Assembly (NCBI RefSeq): GCF_002093665.1
Contig: NZ_MRWE01000006.1
Span: 1 to 64,000, forward strand
Origin: Rouxiella badensis
GTDB taxonomy: Bacteria > Pseudomonadota > Gammaproteobacteria > Enterobacterales > Enterobacteriaceae
Length of the DNA: 64,000 bases
Reading direction: 5' to 3'
The notes under the pieces are model-generated. The model ran no database searches. It saw only the letters and a list, made by a program, of their open reading frames with translations, and was not told the origin of the DNA. Of this stretch, positions 27,931 through 36,368 are shown one piece after another; position 1 is the first letter of the stretch, and every line of letters starts with the position of its first letter. Made by a program: the position numbers and the translations under genes.

Positions 27931-28198
27931 AGTCGCTCCTTTTCTCTGATGTTTATACCTGATGCTGATAACTATAGACGGTAAAAGTATCTTGGTTAAC
28001 ATTTTGAATGTGCGGCTTTTATCACATTAATGATTAAGGTAGCATTAAGACAATAATTATTGTTATAAAAATAATGTCATATTGAAAAATAAGGCATTAT
28101 ATCTTCATTCTCTTCCACATTATTTAATTCTACAACCTTTTGAGGTTCTGAAAAATACCCGTTTTGAGATAGCGATCACCCAATGAAGCACAGCCTTT

Positions 28199-28711
28199 CT
28201 ACACCGACTCGCGCTGGATCCGCCGCAGGAGATCTTCGGCAAAACGTTTAACGCTGAAAGAGAGCGTTTTTTCCGACTTAAATAGCATCCAGGCACGGTA
28301 AGTATCCATTTTCCATTCGGGCAAAATACGGATAAACTCCCCCTTTCTCATCGCCTCACGCGCCATATAGTCGGGAATATACACAATACCCGTTCCAGCT
28401 ACCGCCGAGCTCAGTAATATTGTGCTGTTATTGGCTCGAAAACGGCTTCGCACCTCAATGTCCAACTTTTGCTTTTCCTTGCGAAAAGGTAACACGATGG
28501 TATGCGCGAAACCCCGCAGCAAAATATAGTCATAACGCGGCAAGTCTTCGTGTTTCTCAATCGCAGCATACTGACTCATATATTCAGGACTGGCGTAAAG
28601 ACCCGAGCTAATATCGGTCAACGGTTTGATTAAAGGACGATCGGGTGCATCGCGACTAATCACGACGGCAGGATCGGCTAAATATGCTGCGGCAGATAAA
28701 AATATAGCCAT
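28199..28711 (-). pseudogene. Beheaded LysR-family regulator (effector domain only)
   Basis: The 170-codon frame encodes only the second half of a LysR regulator. A-D-P-A-V-V-I-S-R-D-A-P-D-R-P-L-I and G-L-Y-A-S-P-E-Y-M are typical of the effector-domain core, and the C-terminus is complete. The helix-turn-helix and linker (roughly 120 residues) are missing; the DNA where they would lie is the 3' end of an intact oxygenase gene. The apparent ATG (28711) is inside the 3' arm of that gene's terminator (28702-28727). So the reading frame is a remnant left by a recombination or deletion junction near 28.70 kb. Confidence 0.8.
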
Positions 28712-28727
28712 CGCTTGATGGCTATAT
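28698..28727 (-). terminator. Terminator of the leftward catabolic operon
   Basis: Perfect 11-bp stem ATATAGCCATC / GATGGCTATAT with loop AAGC on the minus strand, followed by TTTT. It lies 30 bases after the oxygenase stop codon and overlaps the open frame of the LysR remnant. Confidence 0.85.
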
Positions 28728-28756
28728 CATCCGCAACGTTCAATTAAGAGGGGGGT

Positions 28757-29746
28757 TTATCCCTTCGAGAAGTTCGCCTGAATACGCTGTTGCAAATAAT
28801 CCTCGGCGCTGATGGGCGGATATTTCGCGCCCGGCCCCAGAATCTCGACGTCCTTATTTGCCTGGCAGAAGAACGCCAGACTGTAGCGCGGCCCCTGATA
28901 TTCGCCCGGCAGCGGGCTTCTGACGCGGTGGAAGTTCGACGGCAGCTGGTCGTCACTCCAGCGCATCAGCATGTCACCGATATTGCAGGTGATCACCTCT
29001 TCACGCGGCTCAATGCTGGTCCACTGCTGGCTTTCGTGGTCTTTACCCGGGCAAACCTGCAATCCACCCTGCCCCGGACGCTGGAACAACAGCGTCAGGC
29101 AGTCAAAATCGGTATGAGCCCCGGCGCGCCACATGCCCTGCTGCGACTGCTCCGTCGCATAGTAGTGCAGCATGCGCAGCGTGCTCTGATAGGTTTCACG
29201 ATTCGGATTATGCGCCTCCTCAAAGAAGTGTTCGGCAAACCCCAGCTTGAGCGCGAAGCAGGAGAGCAGCTTCATGCCCAGTTGCCAGCACTGCGACTCG
29301 AAGGCCAGCATGGTATTTTTAAACGCAGGCAGCTCCTGTTCACTTGGCCACAGCGGGTCCATCAATGGGCGCGTGATCTGATAAGACTCTTTCTGATCCG
29401 GCGTTTTGGTTGACGGACGCACCTGCGACTTGTTCTCCCATCCAGCGTTTCTCGCTAGCGGATACTGCGCCTTCACCTCGTTCGGTAACGAGAAGAAGCT
29501 CTCTGTCATGTTAAATGCACGACGGATATCGGCCAAATCGATGCCGTGGTGGCTTACCTGGAAGAAGCCAATCTCTACCGCCGCCTGCCACAGCTGGTCT
29601 GCTATCTCACTTTTGCGTTTTTCAAAATCAGAAAGGTCGATGCAGCGCACCTCGCGGGTAAAGGTCTCTTCCCCCATGGCCCCCATCTGAGCCTCTTTCT
29701 CCAGTTCTTTCAGTGCGTAAGCTTGGTTTTGAGTAGTCTGAGTCAT
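28757..29746 (-). CDS. 2-Oxoglutarate/Fe(II) oxygenase, isopenicillin-N-synthase-like
   Basis: A 329-residue non-haem iron oxygenase of the IPNS/flavonol-synthase-like superfamily. The N-terminal DIOX_N region has IDLSDFEKR and VEIGFFQVSHHGID. The iron triad is His211 and Asp213 (GAHTDFD) and His273 (NFHRV), and the 2-oxoglutarate-binding R-x-S is Arg287-Tyr-Ser289. All catalytic residues are present. I start at the ATG at 29746 with AGGA nine bases upstream; the frame opens eight codons earlier. Last gene of an operon with an amidohydrolase and a binding protein, so it probably hydroxylates or demethylates the imported heterocycle. Substrate unknown. Confidence 0.87.
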   Translation of the reverse strand: MTQTTQNQAYALKELEKEAQMGAMGEETFTREVRCIDLSDFEKRKSEIADQLWQAAVEIGFFQVSHHGIDLADIRRAFNMTESFFSLPNEVKAQYPLARNAGWENKSQVRPSTKTPDQKESYQITRPLMDPLWPSEQELPAFKNTMLAFESQCWQLGMKLLSCFALKLGFAEHFFEEAHNPNRETYQSTLRMLHYYATEQSQQGMWRAGAHTDFDCLTLLFQRPGQGGLQVCPGKDHESQQWTSIEPREEVITCNIGDMLMRWSDDQLPSNFHRVRSPLPGEYQGPRYSLAFFCQANKDVEILGPGAKYPPISAEDYLQQRIQANFSKG

Positions 29747-29775
29747 GATGTTTTTCCTGATCTTTATCATAGGGT

Positions 29776-31194
29776 TTATGCGAGCGCACGCTGCTGTAAG
29801 GTTTTTACCGCCGCCATCGCGTCGACGCGCAGGGCGTCAAGGTCGAGGCCCGGCACGCTGTCGTTTTCGACAATCATGCGACCGTTGATCAGCAGGGCTT
29901 TCAGCGAGGCGCGTCCCCCGCAGGCCACCGGGCCAATGGCCATGTCGTGCAGCCCGAAGTAGCGCGGATCGTCGAGACGATAAACGGCGATATCGGCGAG
30001 CATGCCCGGCTGTAGCGTGCCGCTGCGCGATAACCCGAGGATTTGCGCACCGCCCGCACTCCCCCAACGCACCACGTCTTCGATGGTGGCGGCATCGGCT
30101 CCGCCTTCAAAGGTGCCGCCCTCGTAGCGCGGCTGTGCCAGCATGCCTTTACGTGCGCGCTGCAACAGCCACGCGGCGTGCGCCTCACTTTGCATATCCG
30201 CCGCCTCGTTGGAGGCCGCGCCGTCAACGCCGAGCGAAACTGGCACCCCAGCCTTTTCAAGCGCCAGCAGATCGGCAATGCCGCTGCCGAGTCGCCCGTT
30301 ACTTTGCGGACAGTGCGCGATCCCCGTGCGCGTCGCCCCTAACAAGGTGATTTCCTCCGGCAGCAGCTTGACCAGATGCGCGAACCAGACGTCACTGCCT
30401 AGCCAGTCATGCTCGGCGCAAAACTGAACCGGCGTCATGCCGAATTTGGCTCGGGCTGCGTCGAGATAGTCCACGGTTTCTGAGAGATGACTGTGCAAAC
30501 GAATACCCAAACGGCGTGCAAGCTTCGCCATCTCACGCAGCTGTGCACCCGGCGCAGAGTGCAGCAAGGTGGTCGGCGCCATCACCACGCGACGCAGCGA
30601 TTCGGGGCGCGAGTCGTGATAACGCCCGACCAGTCGTTCAACGTCAGTCATGTAGGCGTCGAAACCTTCCGGCCGCAGCGCCAGCGGCAGGTCCTGCTCA
30701 ATGGCGCGCGACTGGGTTGCTCCACCGCGACACAGCACGATGCGCATTCCCAGCGCTTCTCCCTCGCTAAAAATGATATCTGAGGTATCGAAAGGCATAT
30801 CCGGCCAATAAAGATAGTTATGGTCGGCCACGGTGGCGCAGCCGGAACGCAGCAGCTCAATCAGCCCAACGCGCACCGCCAGCCGAAAAGTGCTTTCGTC
30901 GAACGCCGCGCGAAAACGGTAAGGCGTTGCGCTCAGCCACGCGGTCAGACTCTGGTTCAGCCCCTGCGGCTCGCCTTTCAGCAGTGACTGAAACAGATGA
31001 TGGTGGGTATTAACCCATGCCGGGTACACCACGCAGTCGCGGGCATCGATGATGCGCTCGTCGGCCAGCGGGCTCAGTGCGCCCATTGCCTCGATAACGC
31101 CGTCGCGAATCCGCATGTCTGGCCCCGCATGGCGCGACGCCGCACCCGGCAGACCGGTGAGGATCGCGTGAGCATTTCTAATCAGCAGTGTCAT
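29776..31194 (-). CDS. Amidohydrolase, 8-oxoguanine-deaminase-like
   Basis: A 472-residue metal-dependent amidohydrolase of the TrzN/AtzA/guanine-deaminase group. Metal and catalytic residues are intact: His64 and His66 in NTHHHLFQ, His236 and Glu239 in LHSHLSE, His273 in FAHLV and Asp324 in GVDGAASNE. The C-terminal segment R-Y-F-G-L-H-D-M-A-I-G-P-V-A resembles 8-oxoguanine deaminases. Expected reaction: hydrolytic deamination of an aminopurine, aminopyrimidine or triazine. Spacing is 11 bases after the binding protein gene and 29 before the oxygenase gene, which indicates one operon. Confidence 0.85.
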   Translation of the reverse strand: MTLLIRNAHAILTGLPGAASRHAGPDMRIRDGVIEAMGALSPLADERIIDARDCVVYPAWVNTHHHLFQSLLKGEPQGLNQSLTAWLSATPYRFRAAFDESTFRLAVRVGLIELLRSGCATVADHNYLYWPDMPFDTSDIIFSEGEALGMRIVLCRGGATQSRAIEQDLPLALRPEGFDAYMTDVERLVGRYHDSRPESLRRVVMAPTTLLHSAPGAQLREMAKLARRLGIRLHSHLSETVDYLDAARAKFGMTPVQFCAEHDWLGSDVWFAHLVKLLPEEITLLGATRTGIAHCPQSNGRLGSGIADLLALEKAGVPVSLGVDGAASNEAADMQSEAHAAWLLQRARKGMLAQPRYEGGTFEGGADAATIEDVVRWGSAGGAQILGLSRSGTLQPGMLADIAVYRLDDPRYFGLHDMAIGPVACGGRASLKALLINGRMIVENDSVPGLDLDALRVDAMAAVKTLQQRALA

Positions 31195-31205
31195 GGCAGC
31201 GCTCC

Positions 31206-32189
31206 TTAAGGTTCAACGTGCAGGCCCTGCACGATGTCTGTGGTGTAGGCCTGCTTCCAGTCAGTGTCGGCCTTGAGCAGACCGGCGTTGACCATAAAGT
31301 TTCGAGTTTTCTGCCAGCGCGCATCGGTCATGGTGCCCCAGCCCTGCGTTGCCGCGTCGCCGCCGTCAATCAGGTGATGCTGTTTAATCTGCGATACGCC
31401 CCAGGCCAGCAAATCGTCGGTCATCTTCGGATTATCTTTTTTGATCAAGGCATTGCCCGGTGCCGGATTCTGCAAATAGCTCACCCAGCCTTCCATCGAG
31501 GCGCGAACGAACTTTGCCAGTGCCTCTTTGCGGCTGGCAATCAGGTCAGGACGAGCGATCAGGATCCCGCCATACGGCGGATAACCGTGCTCGGAAAACA
31601 GGAAGAAGTTCGACTTTACGCCCGCCTTCTGCGCCTGAAACACCTCGGAACTGACGTAGGCCTGCTGCGCGACGTTGTCGTCGGCCACGAAAGGCTGAAT
31701 GTTGAAGGTGTAGGGGCGCGCCTGCGCGTCGGTGAGGTGATACTGCGCTTTCAGCCATGGCCACCAGGTGGATTGCCCCGAACTGGAGACCAGAATGGTT
31801 TTGCCTTTCAGGCCATCGAGCGAGGTGACGGAAGCGTGGGTCAGCAGACCCTGCGGGTCAAACTGGAAGGGTGCGGCGATAGCCTTGGCCGGAAAGCCAC
31901 GCTGCACGGCGTCGAGCAGCTGTAGGTCATAGCCGATAATTACGTCGGCGCGCTTGGCCAACAGCAACTGCATGCCGTTGACCTGCGGACCGCCAGACTG
32001 AATGCTGACGTCCAGCCCGTAGCGTTTGTAAATGCCGGTCGCCAGCGCCTGATAATATCCGCCCTGCTCGGCCTGAGCGTACCAGGACGTCAGCAGGGCA
32101 ATCTTTTCATCGGCCTGAGCGGCCTGCGAAAAGGCGCCAAGTAGCAGCGTGCCCAGAACACAGCATGACAGCGGCAATCGAGATGTCAT
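31206..32189 (-). CDS. ABC importer substrate-binding protein 1 (NMT1/THI5-like)
   Basis: A 327-residue periplasmic binding protein with a signal peptide (MTSRLPLSCC... cleavage near QAAQA). The mature start E-K-I-A-L-L-T-S-W-Y-A-Q-A-E-Q-G-G matches the NMT1/THI5 family, whose best-known members (ThiY, RibY) bind pyrimidine or flavin precursors. It is a paralogue of the protein at 37264-38241, similar over the entire length (e.g. GGPQVN, PYTF, QPF, YPPYG). It has no adjacent permease or ATPase on its own strand, so it probably shares the importer at 38238-39885. I prefer the ATG at 32189 (GGAG eight bases upstream) over 32195. Confidence 0.85.
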   Translation of the reverse strand: MTSRLPLSCCVLGTLLLGAFSQAAQADEKIALLTSWYAQAEQGGYYQALATGIYKRYGLDVSIQSGGPQVNGMQLLLAKRADVIIGYDLQLLDAVQRGFPAKAIAAPFQFDPQGLLTHASVTSLDGLKGKTILVSSSGQSTWWPWLKAQYHLTDAQARPYTFNIQPFVADDNVAQQAYVSSEVFQAQKAGVKSNFFLFSEHGYPPYGGILIARPDLIASRKEALAKFVRASMEGWVSYLQNPAPGNALIKKDNPKMTDDLLAWGVSQIKQHHLIDGGDAATQGWGTMTDARWQKTRNFMVNAGLLKADTDWKQAYTTDIVQGLHVEP

Positions 32190-32476
32190 TTTCATTGCTC
32201 CTCTCATTGTTGCCGAAGAGGGGCAAAGCAGACGCGGCTCAGCCTCCCATCGGCGCAAAGTGTGAAATGCGAAATGGTTGCTGAGCAATGTCCCGCGCGG
32301 AGTTCCCGCACTGACCGCTTCTACTCACTTTCAGTTATACAAAAACGGTGCCAAGTTGACCAATGCCCTATCCATGCCCTTTGTGCGGAAATTGCCCCCC
32401 AAAAAACCCGGCCCACTCTGCAACCTTTGATTCAATGCAGAGCAGCAGGCACCAAAATAGTGCACCTGGACGACGG

Positions 32477-33388
32477 CTAAGCGCGGTTCTCAATTTGGCT
32501 GAACAGCATCTCCAGTTGTTTGAGCATCATCGAGGCCGCTAACGACAACTGGCGCGAAGGCGCAACGCACAGCGACAGGGTGAAGGATTTCAGTTGGGGA
32601 TCGGTCAACGGAATAAACGCCAGTTCATCGCTGATGACCTCGTCCATGATATCCAGCCAGCACAGAATACCGATGCCAATCTGCTCTTTGATTAATGACC
32701 TGATCATATGAATATTATTGGAAACAGCGACTTCGTTAACCCTGCCACCGTTGATATTGACCAGCGCCTCGACCGGCTCCGACAGCATTAACGGCGCCGA
32801 GGGTATGATAAACGGATACTCGATGCACTGGTTGAAACGCACTCCGCTCCGCCCTGCCAGCGGATGCTCTTTGGGCACCACGATGCCGAGATTAATCTCG
32901 GCGAACGCCCGCACCTGTAGCTCCTTCGAGCTCTGAGGATTGAGCATGATGCCAAAGTCGGCGTCGCCCGACATCAACGCCTGCTGGATATCGATATTGT
33001 TCATGGTGGTCAACGTGAAAGAGATATTCGGATATTCGTGATGGACCTTTTTGAGCATCGACGAGAAGAAGTGCCGGTTAATGGCGTCGATGGTCGCGAT
33101 ACGCACATGCCCGCGTCGCAGTCCACGCAGGTCGTCGAGCTGTTCGCAGACGCGGGAGAAATCTTTCTTCCAGTTATTGGCCGCATGCAGCAACAGCTCC
33201 CCGGCGGCAGTCAGTCTCAGCCCGGTCGGGTGTCTTTCAAACAGCGGCATCGCCAGCTCTTTCTCAACCCGCAGTATCTGCCTGTCGATGGATGAGGCGG
33301 CAACGTGCAGGGTTTCCGAGGCCTTGCGAAACGATCCCTGACGGGCAACTTCCGTGAAATACAGTAGAAAACGGGAGAATGCGAACAT
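32477..33388 (-). CDS. LysR-family regulator of the catabolic island
   Basis: A 303-residue LysR regulator. The helix-turn-helix is in F-L-L-Y-F-T-E-V-A-R-Q-G-S-F-R-K-A-S-E (residues 6-24) and A-S-S-I-D-R-Q-I-L-R-V-E-K-E-L, and the effector domain is complete. I start at ATG 33388, the usual family start; 14 further codons are open upstream. It sits between two divergent arms, upstream of the leftward operon (287-base gap) and divergent from the rightward one (235-base gap), so it is the obvious local regulator. The inducer is probably the heterocycle or its first breakdown product. Confidence 0.87.
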   Translation of the reverse strand: MFAFSRFLLYFTEVARQGSFRKASETLHVAASSIDRQILRVEKELAMPLFERHPTGLRLTAAGELLLHAANNWKKDFSRVCEQLDDLRGLRRGHVRIATIDAINRHFFSSMLKKVHHEYPNISFTLTTMNNIDIQQALMSGDADFGIMLNPQSSKELQVRAFAEINLGIVVPKEHPLAGRSGVRFNQCIEYPFIIPSAPLMLSEPVEALVNINGGRVNEVAVSNNIHMIRSLIKEQIGIGILCWLDIMDEVISDELAFIPLTDPQLKSFTLSLCVAPSRQLSLAASMMLKQLEMLFSQIENRA

Positions 33389-33517
33389 ATTTCGAGTGCT
33401 CTCTTTTATGCAACGGGATGTGCGAATCAAAGCGCTGGACGCAACGGTTTTATAACAATAACGTAGTTTTCAAGGCAACAGGAACATTCGTTTCAAAGCA
33501 CATAAAGCGATCGATTT

Positions 33518-33532
33518 GGCGGGTATCCCGCC
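33518..33532 (+). promoter_or_regulatory. Palindrome in the lysR/reductase divergent region
   Basis: GGCGGG-TAT-CCCGCC, a perfect 6-bp inverted repeat, lies between the divergent lysR and oxygenase-reductase genes, 92 bases before the latter. It could be an operator of the LysR protein or a transcript hairpin; LysR sites are usually AT-rich, so this is uncertain. Confidence 0.3.
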
Positions 33533-33623
33533 GACGGTGCGGTTAAACGCGTTTATGGGTTGAGTCCACATTCATCACAAAAAAACTCAACGTGATTAAT
33601 TAACGGTAAAACGGCAAATCATA

Positions 33624-34592
33624 ATGAAAGATGCAGAGTTAATTCCAGTCACAGTTAAAAAAATGAATAATAATGGTGCAGGGAATATTTCATTACAGCT
33701 TATTGCCCAAGCTGGAAGCGTTTTACCGCGTTATTCTCCGGGCGCGCACATCGACGTTTTTATTCCTGAAAAAGGTCCACGGCAGTATTCTCTTTGCGGT
33801 GAAAATGGCGGCGAAGAATATTACGAGATTTGTATTAAACTGGCACCATTATCAACCGGCGGATCGCACTATCTTCACCACCAGCTCAACGTCGGTGACG
33901 GCCTGAAAATCTCTGCACCACGCAATCATTTCCCTCTGCCGCAGGCGCGGCGTTTCCTGCTGTTTGCGGGCGGCATTGGCATTACGCCGCTGCTGGCAAT
34001 GGCGGAGGAAATTGCTAAACAAAATATTGATTTTGAAATGCATTACTATGTCTCACGCGAGCAGGAAACGGCGTTTATGTCGCGTTGCAGTGCGCCAATG
34101 CTGGCCAATCACGTCTTTCTTCACTACAGCGACGCAAACGATTCCCTGCGCGCGCGTACGCCTGCCTGTTTACGCTCACCGGATGCCGAAACGGCGGTAG
34201 TGGCCTGTGGTCCAGACGGCTTTATTAAACGCCTACAGGATATTATGCAGTTTAATCGCTGGCAGCCTGCGCAATTATCGTTTGAGCGTTTTAGCAATGC
34301 CGAATTAAATAACAACGCCGATAATCAGGGCTTCCATATTCAGTTAAATTCGACCGGACAAAGATTTTTAGTGACGCCGAGTCAAACCATTGCCGAAGTA
34401 TTGTTAAGCGCAAAGGTTGATATTATGCTGTCCTGTGAACAGGGCGTGTGCGGATCCTGCATTACAGACGTGATCGAGGGTATTCCCGATCACCGCGACT
34501 GCGTATTAACCGAGGAAGAGCGCGCCGAGAATACGCAAATTACGCTGTGCTGCTCTCGTTCGAAAAGCCCCGTTCTGGTGCTGGACCTGTGA
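33624..34592 (+). CDS. Phthalate-type oxygenase reductase (FMN, NAD, 2Fe-2S)
   Basis: A 322-residue reductase with the order flavin domain, NAD domain, plant-type ferredoxin. The flavin-binding R-Q-Y-S-L is at residues 53-57, the NAD motif FAGGIGITPLLA at 114-125 and the 2Fe-2S cysteines are Cys271, Cys276, Cys279 and Cys309. This architecture is that of phthalate dioxygenase reductase and vanillate demethylase VanB, which pass electrons to a Rieske oxygenase. No Rieske oxygenase gene is in the window, which is unusual. Its stop overlaps the next start (TGATG). First gene of the rightward arm. Confidence 0.88.
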   Translation: MKDAELIPVTVKKMNNNGAGNISLQLIAQAGSVLPRYSPGAHIDVFIPEKGPRQYSLCGENGGEEYYEICIKLAPLSTGGSHYLHHQLNVGDGLKISAPRNHFPLPQARRFLLFAGGIGITPLLAMAEEIAKQNIDFEMHYYVSREQETAFMSRCSAPMLANHVFLHYSDANDSLRARTPACLRSPDAETAVVACGPDGFIKRLQDIMQFNRWQPAQLSFERFSNAELNNNADNQGFHIQLNSTGQRFLVTPSQTIAEVLLSAKVDIMLSCEQGVCGSCITDVIEGIPDHRDCVLTEEERAENTQITLCCSRSKSPVLVLDL

Positions 34593-35893
34593 TGTCTACG
34601 CCGAGCCAGTCAATGGCGAACCTGAGCCTCAACGCGCCGTTAAACGGCCTCGCCCATGCTCGCCTGCCCGCATGGACGCTTCCTGCCGACTGGCCGCAGC
34701 AAAACGGTGAGCCCGTGTTGGCCGATATCCATTTCAGTCAGGGTCTGATTACCTTACTGACGCCGAGCCAGGCGTCGAATAAACACTTATGGAATCTTGG
34801 CGGCGCGCTGGTATTGCCGGGATTGATAGAGCCCCACGCCCATCTGGATAAAACCTTTACCCTCACCCGCAGTCGTCCGCAAGGGCCGGGTTTGCTGGCC
34901 GCCATTGAGGCGATGCATCAAGACCGCCAGCACTGGACGCCGCAGGATCTTCGCCAGCGCGCCTTGCGCGGTCTGACGTGGGCGGCAGCGCACGGTGTCA
35001 CGCATTTACGCACCCACATCGACTGGTTCGACCCGACGCCGCCGGTTGCCTGGCACGAGATGGCTGCACTCGCACCAACCGGCTTGACGCTTGAACGGGT
35101 AGCGCTGGCGCCTTTGACGCTGTTCACCGACGTTAACTCGGCCGATGCCATCGCACGCGCAGTGGCGCAGAGCGGCGATAGTTGCCTGCTCGGCGGCTTT
35201 ATACACTCGTCGAACTGGAACCCGTCCGCCATGGCGAACCTGATGGAAAGCGCCGCCCGCTGGCGTCTTAACCTCGATTTGCACATCGACGAAGAGCTGT
35301 CAGAACGCGCCAACGGGCTAGTGTGGCTGGCCGACTATCTCTCAAGGCACGACTTTCCCGGACACATCTGCTGTAGCCACGGCTGCGCTCTGGCCTCAGG
35401 CAGCGAACAACAGGCGCAACAGGTGCTGGCCGAACTGGCAAAGCATCGCGTGACGCTGATTGCACTGCCGATGACCAACCTGCTGCTGCAGGACGCGGTT
35501 GTCGGCCGTACCCCGCGCCAGCGCGGCATCACCCGACTTAAAGAGGCGCAGACAGCGGGCATCCCCACTCTACTCGGCTGCGACAACGTGCAGGACGCGT
35601 TTTGTCCCGCAGGCAGCTATGACCCGCTCGATACCCTTAGCTGTGCCCTGTTTAGCGCCCAGCTCAACCAGGTATTTGACCAGCAGTCGCGGCTTATCTG
35701 CGACCTCGGCGCGCTGACCGGCGCAAAAGCACAGAGCTCACCGCTGAACGCAGGCAGTGCGGCCAATTTGGTGATTTTCCCGGGAAGCGACAGCGTAACC
35801 TGGCCTCTAAACAGCGCGGCGCGCCGGGTTATCAGCCACGGCAAGCTCACCTATCAACGGATGTGGAATCAGGAGTTTACCCATGAGTCTTGA
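34592..35893 (+). CDS. Cytosine-deaminase-like amidohydrolase
   Basis: A 433-residue amidohydrolase of the CodA group. Residues expected for catalysis are present: His82 and His84 in EPHAHLDKT, His142 in RTHID, His231 and Glu234 in LHIDEE, His263 in CCSHG and Asp331 in GCDNVQD. CodA-type enzymes deaminate cytosine, isocytosine, creatinine or related N-heterocycles. The start ATG overlaps the reductase stop codon by one base; its end overlaps the next gene by 11 bases. It is the second deaminase of the island. Confidence 0.86.
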   Translation: MSTPSQSMANLSLNAPLNGLAHARLPAWTLPADWPQQNGEPVLADIHFSQGLITLLTPSQASNKHLWNLGGALVLPGLIEPHAHLDKTFTLTRSRPQGPGLLAAIEAMHQDRQHWTPQDLRQRALRGLTWAAAHGVTHLRTHIDWFDPTPPVAWHEMAALAPTGLTLERVALAPLTLFTDVNSADAIARAVAQSGDSCLLGGFIHSSNWNPSAMANLMESAARWRLNLDLHIDEELSERANGLVWLADYLSRHDFPGHICCSHGCALASGSEQQAQQVLAELAKHRVTLIALPMTNLLLQDAVVGRTPRQRGITRLKEAQTAGIPTLLGCDNVQDAFCPAGSYDPLDTLSCALFSAQLNQVFDQQSRLICDLGALTGAKAQSSPLNAGSAANLVIFPGSDSVTWPLNSAARRVISHGKLTYQRMWNQEFTHES

Positions 35894-36353
35894 AGCCGGT
35901 GCGGGCAAACCGCTCGCGCAATACGCCGCCTGGCGACGTGCAGGCGATTACATTTTCCTGTCGGGGATTATTCCGGTGAATCCGCAGACGGCCACTATCG
36001 TGCGCGGCTTTGCGGATATTCCCGCCGAGGCACGCAGGCTGCTCGGTGAGACCGGCGAGTTCTCGACCGACGCCAAACAGGGACCGATCCTAGCGCAGAG
36101 CTGGTACGTACTGGAAAGCATACGCCACACCCTCGAAGAGGCCGGTGGGCAAATGAGTGACGTCATCAAGCTGGTGCAGTACTTCCGTAACCTCGACCAC
36201 TTCCCCTACTACAGCCGGGTGAGAAAGCTGTTTTATCCCGGACAACCGCCGGTCTCGACGGTGGTACAGGTCAGCGAAATGTTGCCCAGCGCCGAGGTGT
36301 TAATTGAAGTGGAGGCCACAGCATGGCTGCCACAGTCCTCCTTAATAAAATAA
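35883..36353 (+). CDS. Rid-family protein lacking the RidA catalytic arginine
   Basis: A 156-residue protein of the YjgF/YER057c/UK114 (Rid) fold, longer than classical RidA (about 128). The family frame G-D-Y-I-F-L-S-G-I-I-P-V near residue 20 and the C-terminal S-E-M-L-P-S-A-E-V-L-I-E-V-E-A-T-A are clear. RidA's imine-hydrolysing Arg (in PAR-S) is replaced here: the aligned segment is P-P-V-S-T-V-V. An insertion of roughly 25 residues lies at 40-65. So it belongs to the non-deaminase Rid subgroups, often found in catabolic operons. Its start overlaps the upstream gene. Confidence 0.82.
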   Translation: MSLEAGAGKPLAQYAAWRRAGDYIFLSGIIPVNPQTATIVRGFADIPAEARRLLGETGEFSTDAKQGPILAQSWYVLESIRHTLEEAGGQMSDVIKLVQYFRNLDHFPYYSRVRKLFYPGQPPVSTVVQVSEMLPSAEVLIEVEATAWLPQSSLIK

Positions 36354-36368
36354 ACGACGAGGCACAGT

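Noticed and set aside
28003-28198. Search for the missing 5' half of the LysR remnant near 28 kb
   Set aside because: AT-rich spacer with no helix-turn-helix frame; the missing half would have to lie upstream at 28.7-29.1 kb, where an intact oxygenase gene lies.
34448-34591. Upstream extension of the CodA-like gene into the reductase gene
   Set aside because: The frame is open but overlaps conserved ferredoxin-domain codons of the reductase; the TGATG overlap at 34590-34594 is the likely start.
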